Positions 10,285 through 23,670 of a stretch of 64,000 nucleotides of DNA are shown one piece after another. Numbering within the stretch: the stretch's first letter is position 1; each line of letters opens with the position of its first letter. The notes below the pieces were generated by a model. The model saw nothing but the letters and a program-made list of their open reading frames with translations. It searched no databases and was not told where the DNA came from. The DNA is from Diphasiastrum complanatum (lineage: Eukaryota; Streptophyta; Lycopodiopsida; Lycopodiales; Lycopodiaceae): positions 17,961,849 to 18,025,848 of the forward strand of contig CM055114.1 in NCBI GenBank assembly GCA_029204225.1. Direction: 5' to 3'. A program made the translations under genes and the position numbers.

Positions 10285-11891
10285 GATCCCTTTCCCATCA
10301 GATTTCGTGAGTTTTGTTGAATTTGGTAGAGTTTCTTGTTCTAGTTTTCTTGATTTTTTTAATTTCCAGCAAGATTTGATTCAATTTTTAACCATATAAT
10401 TTTCATCTTTTGTGTATTTTCTTGTTTTAGATCAGTAGATCTTTCCTTTAGCTTTCTGGAGGTACTAAACTTTTCTGATTTGGAGCTATAATGACCAAGT
10501 TATGGCCATTTTAGTGTTTTCTTTCCAATTTTAGTTAGTGATAGTTTTTGCAGTCTGTTTTTCTCCATTTTTGGCTGAACTCTTGGCCGAGTCTTGTAAT
10601 TGCACTCCATAGAACTGTAGATCTCTGTCTTAGCTTGAATTTGAGCCGATTTGCAGCCACTTTGGTTTGAAAATTGAGAGAGATATGACATTTCTTGTGA
10701 AGGAGGTATAATTCAAGTTTTGGTAGAAGATTTGGGAGAGAAGCGCTTCAACCTTTCATTTTTGAAGTTGTGGTTCTTTATAAATTTCTTCTCAATTTTT
10801 TCATTTTGAACTTTCGCAAGCTTTTAAAAAAAAAAATCTAGCCTAACCCTACCCTCACACAACCCTAACCCTAGGCTCGCAATTTAGGGCAAAGAAAAAA
10901 AGTGCAAAAAAAAAGAGAAAAATGCTGCCAAATTTTTTTAACCCTAATCTGGGTATCTAGCACATAAAAAAAAAGAAACCCTAAACCTAACCCAAGTCTC
11001 CCTTTTTCTCCCTTGGCGCCCTGTTCCCTCCTCGCGACGCCTCCCTCCACGCGCCATCTCCCTCTCTTCACGACTAACTCTCTCTCACTTCTCCACGCGC
11101 CATCTTTCTCTCTCTTCACGCCATCTCTCTCTTCCTCTCTTCATCTCCCTGCTGCAGCCTGTGCGAGCCAGCTCTGCGCCTCCCTCCAGATTCTAGAATA
11201 TTCTCTGGTTTATTCCCTCATTTCACTTCTCGTGCCCGTAAAATTGTTTTTTTCTGGTTATTCTTATTTCTTTGACTGGTTTTATATTTTTTTGTTACGA
11301 GCACAACAATGTTTAAAGGATTTCAAAACTTATATGATTCAATTTGTTAAAATATTTTTCTGAAACCCCCTTCTAAGTTTTAGCTGATTCATTTCATATT
11401 CATCTTTAAACTTTCATAACTTTCTTGTTTGATCTCGAAATTCAGTACTTCAAAAACAAAAAGTGCTCAGTTCATTGAGCTGAATCATGTGATCAGCATT
11501 TTAGTCATCAGTATTCACTTTTTATTTTTCTTAGGCCCCATTTTGCCTTAGTTGTTACATTTTTTAATCCATTTCTTCAAACTTCCATATCTCTCTCGTG
11601 TGACCTCAAATTTCGACACAGTAAAAAGCAAAAGTGATTATTAAATCAAGCTTGACATGATAGCAATGTTATAAAAGCCAAAACCGATCAGTGAAACAAA
11701 GTTGACATTTTGACAAAAGCTGCTGGTGCTCCCTAAATCTTGTAGTAACATTCTTTGAGGACTCAAAATTTTGGGACGGTGGAGAAGCACAAATTTGTGA
11801 TTTTACCAGTGAAATTTGCAATTGTTCTAAATTCTTTTCACTTCATTCAGTTTTGTGGACCCATAACCCATAGACTATTTGTTACTATACC
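10285..11891 (+). other. Long leader with telobox and CT-rich segment
   Basis: No coding similarity in 1.6 kb. Between 10848 and 10995 are several telomere-like words (AACCCTAACCCTAGG, AAACCCTAAACCTAACCC). They are followed at 11000-11180 by a strongly pyrimidine-rich, GC-richer stretch with repeats of CACGCGCCATCT and CTCTCTTCA. Teloboxes followed by a pyrimidine-rich 5' leader are typical of plant translation-related gene promoters, so this may be a captured host promoter/5' UTR. The rest resembles an intron or untranslated leader. No splice sites were established. Confidence 0.4.
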
Positions 11892-12536
11892 ATGGACACT
11901 GATAATGGATATATGTCTGATTATGAAGATCAATGGGATAAAAATGATTATGAGTACGATAACCAAAGTGACGGGTATGATGATGGTGGTGATGATTGTC
12001 AACAAGATGAGGAATGTGATGATGGTGATGTTTGTCAACAAGATGATCCGCAATGTGATGATGGTAGCGATTGTCAACAAGATGATCATCAACAATGTGA
12101 TGATACGAACGACCATGAATAGTATTCCAATGGGGATCATGATTGTCAACCAAATGATCAAGAATACCAGCCTAGTGATGCAGACGAATATAATGATGGC
12201 CGATATGAAGCCGAGTATAACATTGTTGATTATGAGGGTCATAATCATTCTGAATGGTAACATATGGACCAATATGAGCCTACACGCCAACCAAATGATA
12301 TCCTTGGAAGTTGTGATTACAATGAAGAAGACCTTATAGATCACAACACATACAATAGAGGAAAATATCATCAAGAGATAGAAGTGTATCCCAATCACTA
12401 CATCAGTGATGATGGAGACTACAATGATGATTACGAAGCTGGTTTCAAACAATACGAAGTTGAAGAAGATAATTCTGAATACCAATCTTCTCTTTGTACA
12501 ATGGCATTCAACGGTACATCCATGTTGTGTAGCTGA
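11892..12536 (+). pseudogene. Acidic Asp/Gln/Tyr-rich repetitive ORF with two stops
   Basis: A frame opening at ATG 11892 encodes a very acidic low-complexity protein. It begins with Asp/Tyr/Asn-rich sequence and then has repeats of a short unit of the type DCQQDD.QCDDG. It is interrupted by TAG (about 12120) and TAA (about 12258) but continues in the same frame to 12536, where it runs into a copia RNase H tail. The long minus-strand Ile/Val-rich frame across the same bases is its shadow. The composition recalls the acidic, Gln/Tyr-rich linker after the zinc knuckle of copia B, so it may be an expanded gag linker. An unrelated host low-complexity protein is equally possible. Confidence 0.45.
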
Positions 12537-12637
12537 TATCTTCACCAAAGCACTTGAAAAATAATTTCTTACAAAGCATAGAACATCACTTGGTGTACTT
12601 TCAAAGTCTATGCTAAAACTAGCTAAAGGGAGTGTGA
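12527..12637 (+). pseudogene. Copia 3' tail: end of RNase H
   Basis: Matches the last 35 or so codons of the intact element's pol: ADIFTKALEK, then KHRTSLGVLSKSMLKLAK. One stop (TAA after EK) breaks it, and the codon for Trp/Val before ADIFT is also lost. It is joined directly to the acidic ORF, so everything from protease to most of RNase H is deleted. The stop codon overlaps the start of an LTR, as in the intact element. Confidence 0.8.
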
Positions 12638-12720
12638 GAAATTGTCAACTAGTTTAATCTGGTTCATTTGGCAATTTAGGCCAATATGCATTTCATAATC
12701 AAACAAAAAGCAAAAACTTG
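12633..12720 (+). repeat. Start of a copia 3' LTR
   Basis: TGTGAGAAATTGTCAACTAG parallels the LTR start of the intact element, preceded by the purine-rich AAAGGGAG. Similarity to that family fades after about 25 bp, and the far end of this LTR could not be placed. Confidence 0.5.
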
Positions 12721-14348
<1,628 letters not shown>

Positions 14349-15030
14349 TGTAAAAATTACAGCAAATAAGGATCCTAAAACACTTGAAATGATGAGGGAA
14401 ACAATAAATTATGATTTCATAAGATTAGCACAAGTTGAACCATCAAAATCCATCAAAAATCTATGCTTGAACCTCACTAAATGGCCCAAATCCTTGAAGA
14501 AGGCTTCACACGTGTGAAAGTACGGCCTCCCACAGTCTGAGTACTGTACACCAGACCTACATTCAATCCTATAATCATTAGTAATCACAAGTACTCAAAC
14601 AATTATGAACATAGAGAGCAATTGCACCATTATGAGAGAAAAATCATGAAATTGCTTGATTGATTTTGGTGAGATATCATCACCTATATATACATGATCC
14701 ATCACGGTTTTGGGCAGGTATGAGTAGCCCTAAACCTATCCCTAATTCTAATTTTGGTGGATCTTTCATCCCTACCAAGTTAGGGTTGGAATCTTGGAGA
14801 TCCCTCAACAATGCAAAAATTACCAAAAATAGCTCCTATTTTTTCTCCCTTGTATCTAAGCATAATTTGGACTCATTCCAAAGGTTCTAACACTTAGGTC
14901 TACTTGAGAACATCCTTATGAATAGAATCCTATGCTATTTGGCACGTGTGACAAGCCACATCATGACCATCTAACTATTTACAAGTCATATGACCAAAAC
15001 TAGTCAAGCTAGAATTGTGAATTTTTAACA
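14349..15030 (-). repeat. 3' LTR of copia F (left)
   Basis: 682 bp. In element orientation it starts TGTTAAAAATTCACAATTC and ends AATTTTTACA. A TATATATA box lies near 14686, and the palindrome TTCACACGTGTGAA is at 14505-14518, about 170 bp downstream of it in element orientation. Confidence 0.93.
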
Positions 15031-15042
15031 CTCCTCCTCACT
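15031..15042 (-). other. Polypurine tract of copia F
   Basis: On the minus strand GTGAGGAGGAG lies directly before the 3' LTR start TGTTAAAAATTC. Confidence 0.75.
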
Positions 15043-15044
15043 AT

Positions 15045-18000
15045 CTAGCTTGGTTCAATCATTGCTTTACTAATCACTCCAAGTGATGATCTGAACTTCA
15101 TAAAAGGTGTCTTTTGAAGTGGTTTAGTAAGTAGATCAGCTACACATTCATTGCTTGGAACATGCTCCAAAGCAATCTCCTTGGCTTGCACCATTTCTCT
15201 CACAAAGTGATGGCATATCTCAATGTGCTTAGATCTTGCATGGAAGATTGGGTTAGATGCAAGGTGTTGGGCTGATATATTGTCATTGTAGATTATTGGT
15301 GCCTCCTCTGAATCCATGATCTTTAGTTCCACCAATAATCTCTTGATCCAAAGTACCTCCTTTGTAGTAGTTGTCAAAGCTTTGTACTCGGCCTCGGTTG
15401 AAGATAGAGATATAGTTTCTTGCTTTTTTGAAAGACATGAAACCACACCTTCTCCTATGAAAGTTGAATAGGCACTTGTTTATTTCCTATCCCTCTTGTC
15501 CCCTGCAAAATCTGAATCACTAAATGCATGAAGGTTAATCACATCTCCTCTATATAGAATCCCAAAATCCAATGTACCCGAGATGTATCTTAGAATCCTC
15601 TTAGCCTTTTTCCAATGGATATTCAATGGCTTTTGCATGGATTGGCTCAACCTACATACACTAAAGCTAAGATCTGGTCTAGTTATAGTGATCCACATTA
15701 AGGAACCTATAAGTTGCCTAAACAAAGTGATGTCCATAAAGGATCTTTCATCATCTTCATTTGGCACTTTTACATCTTGCTCCATTGGTGTGTCAACACT
15801 TTTGCATACTTCCATCTTAAACTTCTTCAAAAGACTTTGAGCATAGTTTACTTGACTTATAAAGATAAAATCAGAGCCTCTAAGTACTTCTATGCCTAAG
15901 ATGAAGTGTAGACACCCTAGATCTACCATCTTGAACTCTAAGGATAGATCTATCTTGATTTTTTCAATACCATCAACACTATTTCCACTAATGATGATGT
16001 CATCTACATAAATGAGTAAAAGTACAATACCAACATCATCAAAATTAATGTAAAGAGTGGGATCATATTCACTTTGAACAAAAGAAAGTGAAATAAGATA
16101 GCAATGTAGTCTTGAATTCCAAGATCTCGAGGCTTGCTTCAAGCCATAGATGCTTCTTTGGAGATGGCATACTTTGTTCTCCATTCCATGCTTGATGAAC
16201 CCTTGTGGCTACTCCATATAGATATCCTCTTCCAAAAAACCATTCAAGAAAGCATTAGAGATATCCATTTGACATAGAATCCATCCAAAATGTGATGCAA
16301 GTGCAATGACTAGCCTTATTGTGACCATCTTGGCCACGGGTGCAAAAGTTTCCTCATAGTCTATCCCTCTCTCTTGAGCATAACCTTTTGCAACTAATCT
16401 TGCTTTATGTTTGTTAACACTCCCATTTGCATTCAACTTAAGCTTGAAGACCCACTTGCAGCCTATTACATTCCTTTGAGGTCTCTCAACAAGCAACCAA
16501 GTTTCATTCTCAATCAAGGCATCATACTCATCCAACATAGCTTTATACCATTCTTTGGAGTTCAATGCATCTTCAACATTAGATGGTTCTTCAAAACTAG
16601 ATAAAGCATAAGAAGTGGATGAGATACCCTCAACTTGCTATCCTTTGCCTTGATATGTGAGCCTTGATGACTCCACTTTTGCCCTTGAAGATCTCCTTGG
16701 TGTGATAGGTGGGTTTGGTGCTTGCTCCTCCATGAGCTCCTCCTCAAAACCAAGATCTTGCTCCTAGGCCATCTTCTTCTTGATTGTTGGAGCACTTGAG
16801 CCTTCTTCAAGCATATGCATATGATGTTCATCAAAGATGACATCCCTTGAAACAACAAATTTGTTCAAGGATGGGAGATAGACTTTGTAGCCCTTGCTTG
16901 AGCTTGCATATCCAAGCATGATCCCTCTTGTGGAAGATGGATCCTCCTTGGTTCTTGTTTCCAATGGCACATGCACATAACATATACACCCAAAAACTTT
17001 CAAGTGATTAAGATTGGGTTTCTTTCATACAACATCTCATAAGGAGTTTTGTCTTCAATTGCTTTGCAAGGCACCCTATTCATCAAGTAGTTTGCACATA
17101 CAAGAGACTCACCCCAAAAGGATTTGGGCAAACAAGCATCTACTCTTAAAGCCTTAGAACATTCACATAATGTTCTATTCCTTCTTTCAGCAACTCCATT
17201 TTGTTGAGGAGTGTAAGGACAAGAAGTCTCTTTCTTGATCCCTTCCTCCTCACAAAAGGCCTTGAACTCATTGGAGATGAATTCTCCACCATTGTCACTT
17301 CTAAGAATCTTGATGCTATGATTATGATGCTTTTCCACAAACAACTTGAACTTTACAAAAGTATCAAATACTTGAGACTTGAAGGAAAGTAAGAACACCC
17401 AACAATATCTTGAGTAGTCATCAATGAAGGTTAAAAACATGGATGAACCTCCATTAGATTTGGTGCTAGCAATGTGCACATCTGAGTGTATGAGTTCAAG
17501 AGGATGAGATGACTTTGTGATGGAGTTAGGAAACACCTTCTTATGTGCCTTGGATAAGGAACAAGCTTCACAAACCTTGTCTTTCTTCCCAATAGACCTT
17601 GGTAGGCCTAAAGCATACTCCTCCTTGATCATAGCCTCCATGGAACCCGAGTTGACATGTCCAAGTCTTTTGTGCCATAAAATAAAGGTAGATATCTTGC
17701 TCTTCTCGGCCAACATGACAACATTAGTATCCACAAATGCATCCAACTTATAAAGTTTGCCAAGTCTAGTGCCCTTAGCCACTATCTTACCTTTCTTCTT
17801 GATGAAACATTCATTTGAAGCAAAGTCAACATTGGAACCATTGTCTACCATTTGGCCAACACTTAGTAGATTCTTTGTTATTGTAGGAATGTACAAAACA
17901 CCTTCTATGTTGATCTTTTTGGAAGATCCTAAGCAAAGGGGAATGCTACCAACTCCTTCAATCTTACAAGCTTCATCATTTGCTGTATAGATAGACTTTA

Positions 18001-18517
18001 TAGGTCCATCATAAGATAAGAGAGAAGAGAAAAACTCCCTTTTACTAGTCATGTGTGAACTAGCACCCGAGTCAATCCACCAAGGATCTTCTCCTTTGAA
18101 GCTTGTTGAAGAAAATATGGACATCATGAGAGAGTCCTCATGTGAACTCTCCTCCTCCTCCTCTTTGCTCATGTTGGCTTGGCTTTTATCTTGCTTCCTC
18201 TTGAAGCATTCCGAGGCATAATGCCCCATCTTGCTACAATAGTAGCACTTCACCTTTGATTTGTCCTTCTTGACTTTGGTGGTTGATGGAGATTCCTTTG
18301 AGGGTCCTTCTTGATCCTCAAGCTTTTTAGACTTCTTGAATGTTGTTCCTTTGCCTTTGGACTTGCCTTTGCCTTTGGTGAAGAGAACTTGGTCATCTCC
18401 ACCTTGGATGGAAAGCCTATCCATCCTCTCTTGCATTTGGCTCCTTCTTGATTCCTCGGCCATGAGTGTGCCTTGGAGTTCTTCAAGTATGGGTAGCTTA
18501 CCCATAATTGCATATCC
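15045..18517 (-). pseudogene. Copia F gag C-terminus and pol
   Basis: Long readable pol. The 18505-17000 part encodes the zinc knuckle CYYCSKMGHYASEC, protease WWIDSGASSHMTS, pre-integrase LWHKRLGHV, and integrase LIHSDVH, LTFIDDYSRYCW, LRSDNGGEFIS and PQQNGVAERRNRT. A one-base loss near 17010 shifts the frame before the KVFGCICYVHVP motif. TAG stops follow at 16764, 16638 and 16209. The reverse transcriptase has GCKWVFKLKLNANG, LDIS-type MDISNAFLNG and an intact IYVDDIIISG. A TAA at 15480 splits the RNase H (SDSDFAGDKRDRK, then SSTEAEYKAL and SKHIEICHHFVRE). Domain order and catalytic residues are complete. Only the listed breaks prevent expression. Confidence 0.92.
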
Positions 18518-19012
18518 CTAAACCAAATTGTCAAATTCAAAGCTTAGTCCACTCAATATGAGTTGAACAAGCTCTTCATCCTTGCTAGGGTCACCTATAA
18601 AGGCTAGCTCTTTGTTCAATTCCTTTACTCTTAGGACAAAAGTATGTGCACTCTCTCCTTTCTTTTGATAGCTTCTATAGATTTGATTCTTCAAAGTTAA
18701 CATTCTAGTTTGGTTCTTGGATTCATAGACCTTTTTCAAAGTCTCCCAAGCATCTTGAGCTGAAGTGCAATCTCCTACCTCTCTTAAGAGTTCATTTGCA
18801 ACATTCATTTTTATGCAATGTAGTGCAACATTGCACCTCTTGATGTATTTGGCTTTTTCTTGAGGATGAATAGGTTCACCCTCCTTACCATTTACAATTT
18901 CCATCAGATCTTGCATGATCATGATGGATTCCATTCTAACTTTCCATATGGAATAGTTAGTTTTGTTGAGCCTTTCATTAGTATCCAAAAGATATGCATT
19001 TATAGATGCCAT
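18518..19012 (-). pseudogene. Copia F gag N-terminus
   Basis: Starts at ATG 19012 (MASINAYLLDTNERL) with the copia gag signature NYSIWKVRMESI. It then shows the helical region with AWETLKKVYESKNQTRMLTLKNQI and SFEFDNLV, where a TAG at 18518 stops it. The downstream frame is the same and open, so this is one gag gene cut by a single nonsense codon at a site where glutamine is expected. Confidence 0.92.
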
Positions 19013-19811
19013 CTAGTCTCCTAATCAAGGACTTGACACAAATGAAGGTTACTTCTATTGATTTGATTGAAGGTCTACCTTATCCCACTTCTTAGGGACC
19101 TGAAAAGATCAGTAATAGACTTCCTATAAAGATCTAAGAATGATCTCTAACAAAATCAAATCATAGAATACTAGAAACAATGCACTTGCTTGCTTGAAGT
19201 AGACAATACTAGTAGAATTGCCCCTCTTTCTATAAAGAACATTAAAGCTTCCAAATGATCTGATCAAGAGTGAATTTCAGCAACCTAATATACTTCCAAA
19301 ATCACTTGTAAAAGATCTAAATGGAACTTAATGAGGATGCAACACAATCTACTATCCAATCACAAGCAAAAAATGATCAAAATTGATGAAAAATTGATCT
19401 AATTTGGTGCATAAGTCAAGCAATGGTTGGACTGAACCTAAATCACTTTAGAAGGTGCCTACTACACCTTAGAACAGCCTTGAAGAGTCCCCAAAACTCT
19501 GATCTTCCCTCTCCTTGAATGCTAGAAAGCCTCCTCTATGAAATCACCTCCAAAACTCACTTAGAAATCAGTGCTTGGAGCAAGCAAAAACTTGCTATCT
19601 TGGTAATGTGAATTGAATTCAACTTTGCCTCTAGTTTTAGACACCTAAACACCTGCAAATGAAGTCACACAACACCAATCTCCAATGTATTTGACTCACT
19701 TTGAGTTCTAGAATCAATACTAGATGCTAAGATCCAATCTACACAAGATTTAGATCAAAAATTGTGATCAAATTGAATGAAAACCAAGGATTTAGCTCAT
19801 TTCAGCCTTTA
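19013..19811 (-). other. Untranslated leader of copia F
   Basis: About 800 bp between primer site and gag start. No reading frame or repeat of note. Confidence 0.6.
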
Positions 19812-19824
19812 GGCTCTGATACCA
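19812..19824 (-). other. Primer-binding site of copia F
   Basis: On the minus strand TGGTATCAGAGCC directly follows the LTR end TTTTTACA: a perfect initiator-methionine tRNA primer site. Confidence 0.92.
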
Positions 19825-20507
19825 TGTAAAAATTATAGAAAAATAAGGATCCTAAAACACTTGAAATGATGAGGGAAACAATAGATTATGATTTCATAAG
19901 ATTAGCACAAGTTGAACCATCAAAATCCATCAAAAATCTATGCTTGAACCTCACTAAATGGCCCAAATCCTTGAAGAAGGCTTCACACGTGTGAAAGTAC
20001 GGCCTACCACAGTCTGAGTACTGTACACCAGACCTACATTCAATCCTATAATCATTAGTAATCACAAGCACTCAAACAATTATGAACATAGAGAGCAATT
20101 GCACCATTATGAGAGAAAAATCATGAAATTGCTTGATTGATTTTGGTGAGATATCATCACCTATATATACATGATCCATCACGGTTTTGGGCAGGTATGA
20201 GTAGCCCTAAACCTATCCCTAATGCTAATTTTGGTGGATCTTTCATCCCTACCAAGTTAGGATTGGAATCTTGGAGATCCCTCAACAATGCAAAAACTAC
20301 CAAAAATAGCTCCTATTTTTTCTCCCTTGTATCTAAGCATAATTTGGACTCATTCCAAAGGTTCTAACACTTAGGTCTACTTGAGAACATCCTTATGAAT
20401 GGAATCCTATGCTATTTGGCACGTGTGACAAGCCACATCATGACCATCTAACTATTTACAAGTCATATGACCAAAACTAGTCAAGCTAGAATTGTGAATT
20501 TTTAACA
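19825..20507 (-). repeat. 5' LTR of copia F (right)
   Basis: 683 bp, matching the left LTR with about ten differences, including one extra A near its left end. It keeps the TTCACACGTGTGAA palindrome (19982-19995) and the TATA box. Confidence 0.93.
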
Positions 20508-21803
20508 AATAAGGTTGACCATTAGTCTTGCTACTACTTTCGATTGGATGGCACTTCCAACTTGATGTTACAAATGCATTCCGCAATGGCTACTTGGAGG
20601 AAAAAATCTACATGAGGCAACCTGAGGGCTTCATCAAGAAAGGAGTTGAAGAAAAAGTATGCTTTTTGAAGAGGAGTCTATATGGACTCAAGCAAGCACC
20701 TAGAGCTTGGTACTCTAGGCTAAACTCTTTTCTTATCTCCATCAAATTTGTAATGAGCTCCTATTATCCTTCATTACACATGAGGTTTAATTATGGAATG
20801 TTTATTGTACTTGTTTTGTATGTAAATGACATAATTTTAAGTGGAAATGATCTAGATGGCATAAGATATGTCAAAGTTTTTTTTTTTTAAAGAGTGTAAG
20901 ATGGTTGATATCAACCTATTGTACTTTATTCTAGGAATAAAAGTTGTAAGAAGAATGGATTTTGGCTTCATGTGTCAATTTAAAAATGCTACATCCATCC
21001 TAGACAGATTTGGAATGAAGAATTGCAAAGGCATTGAAACACCAATGGAGCAAAGTGTAAAAGCATCTATAAGAGATGATGAAGCATCATTTGAGGACAT
21101 CATTCTCTATAGAAGGCTTACAGGCTACTTGATCTATGTCACTATAATTAGACCTGATCTTAGTTATAGTGTTGGTGAATTAAGTCAACATATGCAAATT
21201 CATCTTGTGTCACATTGGAAATGGCCAAAAGGGTCCTAAGGTACATCTCATCAACTAGGAATATCGGCATACTCTACAAAGGGACTAATCTTGGCTTAAG
21301 AACCTACTCGGACTCAGATTCTGTAGGTGGCAGAGTGGATCAAAATTCTACAAGTGCATTTTCCACATTCCTTTGTGATGGAGTAGTATCATAGCTTTCC
21401 AAAAAAGCAAGTCGATCCTATTTCACTACCATCAACTGAATCCGGGTACAAGGCCTTGACATCAACATGAAAGGAGGTCTTATGGCTCAAAAGGCTTTTG
21501 GTGGAGCTTCAAGTCATGGAGGCCAAGGAGGTTCCATGGATCTATTGTGACAACCAATCATCCCAATCACTTGCCACCAGTGCTACATTTCATGCAAGGA
21601 GCAAGCATGTCGAGATTGCTCATCATTTCGTGAGGGAGAAAGTGCAAGCTAAAGAGATCAAACCCCATCATGTGCCATCATCAGATTGCTTTGTTGATTT
21701 GCTTACTAAATCCTTGCCTAAGGATTCTTTCATTAATCTAAGATCATTACTTGGAGTGATTGACAAATGTATCATAGTTTCCCAAGCTAGATTTGAGGAC
21801 GAG
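20508..21803 (+). pseudogene. Copia C, second part: reverse transcriptase and RNase H
   Basis: Continues the frame left at 14348: RLTISLATTFDW, then LDVTNAFRNGYLEEKIYMRQPEGF, LYGLKQAPRAWYSRL and the catalytic box, here YVND instead of YVDD, so the polymerase would be inactive. After a frameshift at a T-run (20880) come LLYFILGIKVVRR, PMEQSVKAS and RPDLSYSVGELSQHM. The RNase H part is broken near 21240-21480 and resumes at 21498 with WIYCDNQSSQSLA, SKHVEIAHHFVREKV and VDLLTKSLPKD. The gene reads into the 3' LTR. Confidence 0.88.
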
Positions 21804-22443
21804 TGTGAAAAACAACAAATTCTAGCTTGGTTCGTATGTAAATTTTTTTCTGTACATTGTAGTTCACATGTGAAACCAATTTTCCATGTGTGTAGACTAG
21901 CTTAGGTAGGTTATATCCTTAGATAGGGTGTTCAATCAAGTTCCTAGAATTTAGGAGCAAAAAGGATGTTGGTGAGTGACCTAACCACCAAAGTTAATAA
22001 ACCTAAGGGTTAGGTAAGATTGACACGTTAGATCAACCTAATGCTAACTAGACACTTGAAAACATGCTGGATTTTCAACAACCAGCCAAGGAGATGATCC
22101 ATATTGTACTTTCATTCAATCGTATTATTGATGCACAATCAAGATTTGGGAGTTTTTTACTATCTCAAGTTTTTTCAATATTTGTGTGTTGATCTTATGA
22201 TGCAAATGCAATCTAAACTTTATTAGAATTATTTTCAATTCACTTTCCATATTGGTGGTCGTACCCCATACATGTGTACTAGAATTTGCATGTTTGATCT
22301 CTTATTTGATTGCTCTTGATTGAAATTACCAATCTAGATCTAATTTTGAGAGCTAGTTTTGTAACAATTGGTAGATCAATCAATCAATCACTATTGTGAA
22401 TCATTTTGGAATTCATTTATGGTCCTTTCTCTGTACTTTCAAC
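21804..22443 (+). repeat. 3' LTR of copia C, right end uncertain
   Basis: Starts TGTGAAAAACAACAAATTC after the purine-rich GAGGACGAG, in the place and with the start expected for this copia group. A candidate end TTTCAACA lies at 22443, but without the 5' LTR it is only a guess. Confidence 0.4.
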
Positions 22444-23670
22444 ATTGACTTGCCTACCCGGTATACATCCCACACAACATCCCTCTTATGTCAAATCCAT
22501 TTGCTCATATATTTAGATATGGCTCTTGGAACGAACTCATTTTCTTGTGAGAATTCTTTCCACATCTCCTACATGATCTTGGATTTTGATTTTCCAGGTT
22601 GCATTTATTGTGCTAAGCATATATTGCATTTGGCTACTAAGAAACTATAATTAGACATTATCGTAGGAATGTGCATTTGCCAAAGACCACGATAAAAGAG
22701 GAGTTCTTGTAAAGCAAGGAAATATTGCAATAAATCAAGTACAATAGTCTTAGCTTATAAAGAATTGGGAAGCGGAGAAATTTGATTTTAAAATAATCTT
22801 TTGTATAGGAGCCTATGGTTGCATTGAAACATAGCATTTGCAATTCAACATGATTTAAATTGCACAAATAATACATGTACTTGTTAACTTCAACCCATTA
22901 GTATGAAACTTCCATATGTATCATTCTAATCAAATTTGCTCCTAATAGAGAATCCCCTTTTTGATATATAGAAGAAACCTAATTGGTTGTAACTCTTGTT
23001 AGCCATGTTTTATTCCTAAATCTATCACGAGAAAGAGAAAAGGTTGAAAATTGGGATCCTCTTCAGTGACCTAAAACATTTCAAAAAGGGTGAAAGTGAC
23101 TAGAGAATGGTATTGTGCTATGAAGTTGTACTACTAAGTTGATTAACTAAAAAGCAGAATTAGGGGATAAATCTCTAATCATCTATTTTATTTATAAAAT
23201 AGAGTAAAGATTTTTTTTTTACAGAAAAAAAACCTTCCTTAACATCCAAGTAGTACAATCATTAGTGAATCAAGTGTATGGTGTACTAGTTGATGCTTTA
23301 TAGTTCTAATCACATTTTAAGTAACTAGAAGCTTATCCATTAGCTTAGAGGCTATAGTTGGTAAGGAATATAGATAGCTTCATAATGAAGTCCTCCAGTT
23401 AAGTCATCTCATTGCTTTCTGAATGCATTGTTAGATTCTAAAATCCACAGTAGTGGCTATAGTACATCTAAGAGATGATTTCACTAGGATATGGTTGTAA
23501 GGACCTGGTCATTTCAAACTTAAATTCATAACATTGTCAAATTCACTATTCATTGGATTAGTCATAGTCCAAAGGGCCCACAATTCACTAGATCTTAGAC
23601 TAAAATAACTTCAAAATATTTATCTCTAAGTTTAAGATGCATATTGGGCTAAATTGCCAAATTAGCTAGA
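22444..23670. other. No feature seen
   Basis: AT-rich noncoding sequence between copia C and copia D. No coding similarity, RNA gene or clear repeat was recognised. Confidence 0.4.

Larger units (their letters stand above)
14349..20507 (-). mobile_element. Ty1/copia element F, full length but decayed, nested in copia C
   Basis: A minus-strand element with two LTRs (14349-15030 and 19825-20507), primer site, gag, pol and polypurine tract in canonical order. Removing it rejoins the host copia frame VAKLVTI...RLTISLATTFDW exactly. The left flank ends ACAAT. The right flank reads AATAAGG, which equals an ACAAT duplication minus two bases. I counted about ten differences between the LTRs, roughly 98.5% identity, so it is moderately young. 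Its gag-pol has four TAG stops, one TAA and a frameshift. Confidence 0.93.

Noticed and set aside
10848-10995. Interstitial telomere
   Set aside because: Only two or three imperfect CCCTAA words per cluster; too short for telomeric DNA and better explained as teloboxes.
11847-12548. 233-codon minus-strand frame rich in Ile, Val and Thr, membrane-like
   Set aside because: It is the complement of the GAT-rich acidic repeat ORF; the composition is forced by the repeat and no membrane family is matched.
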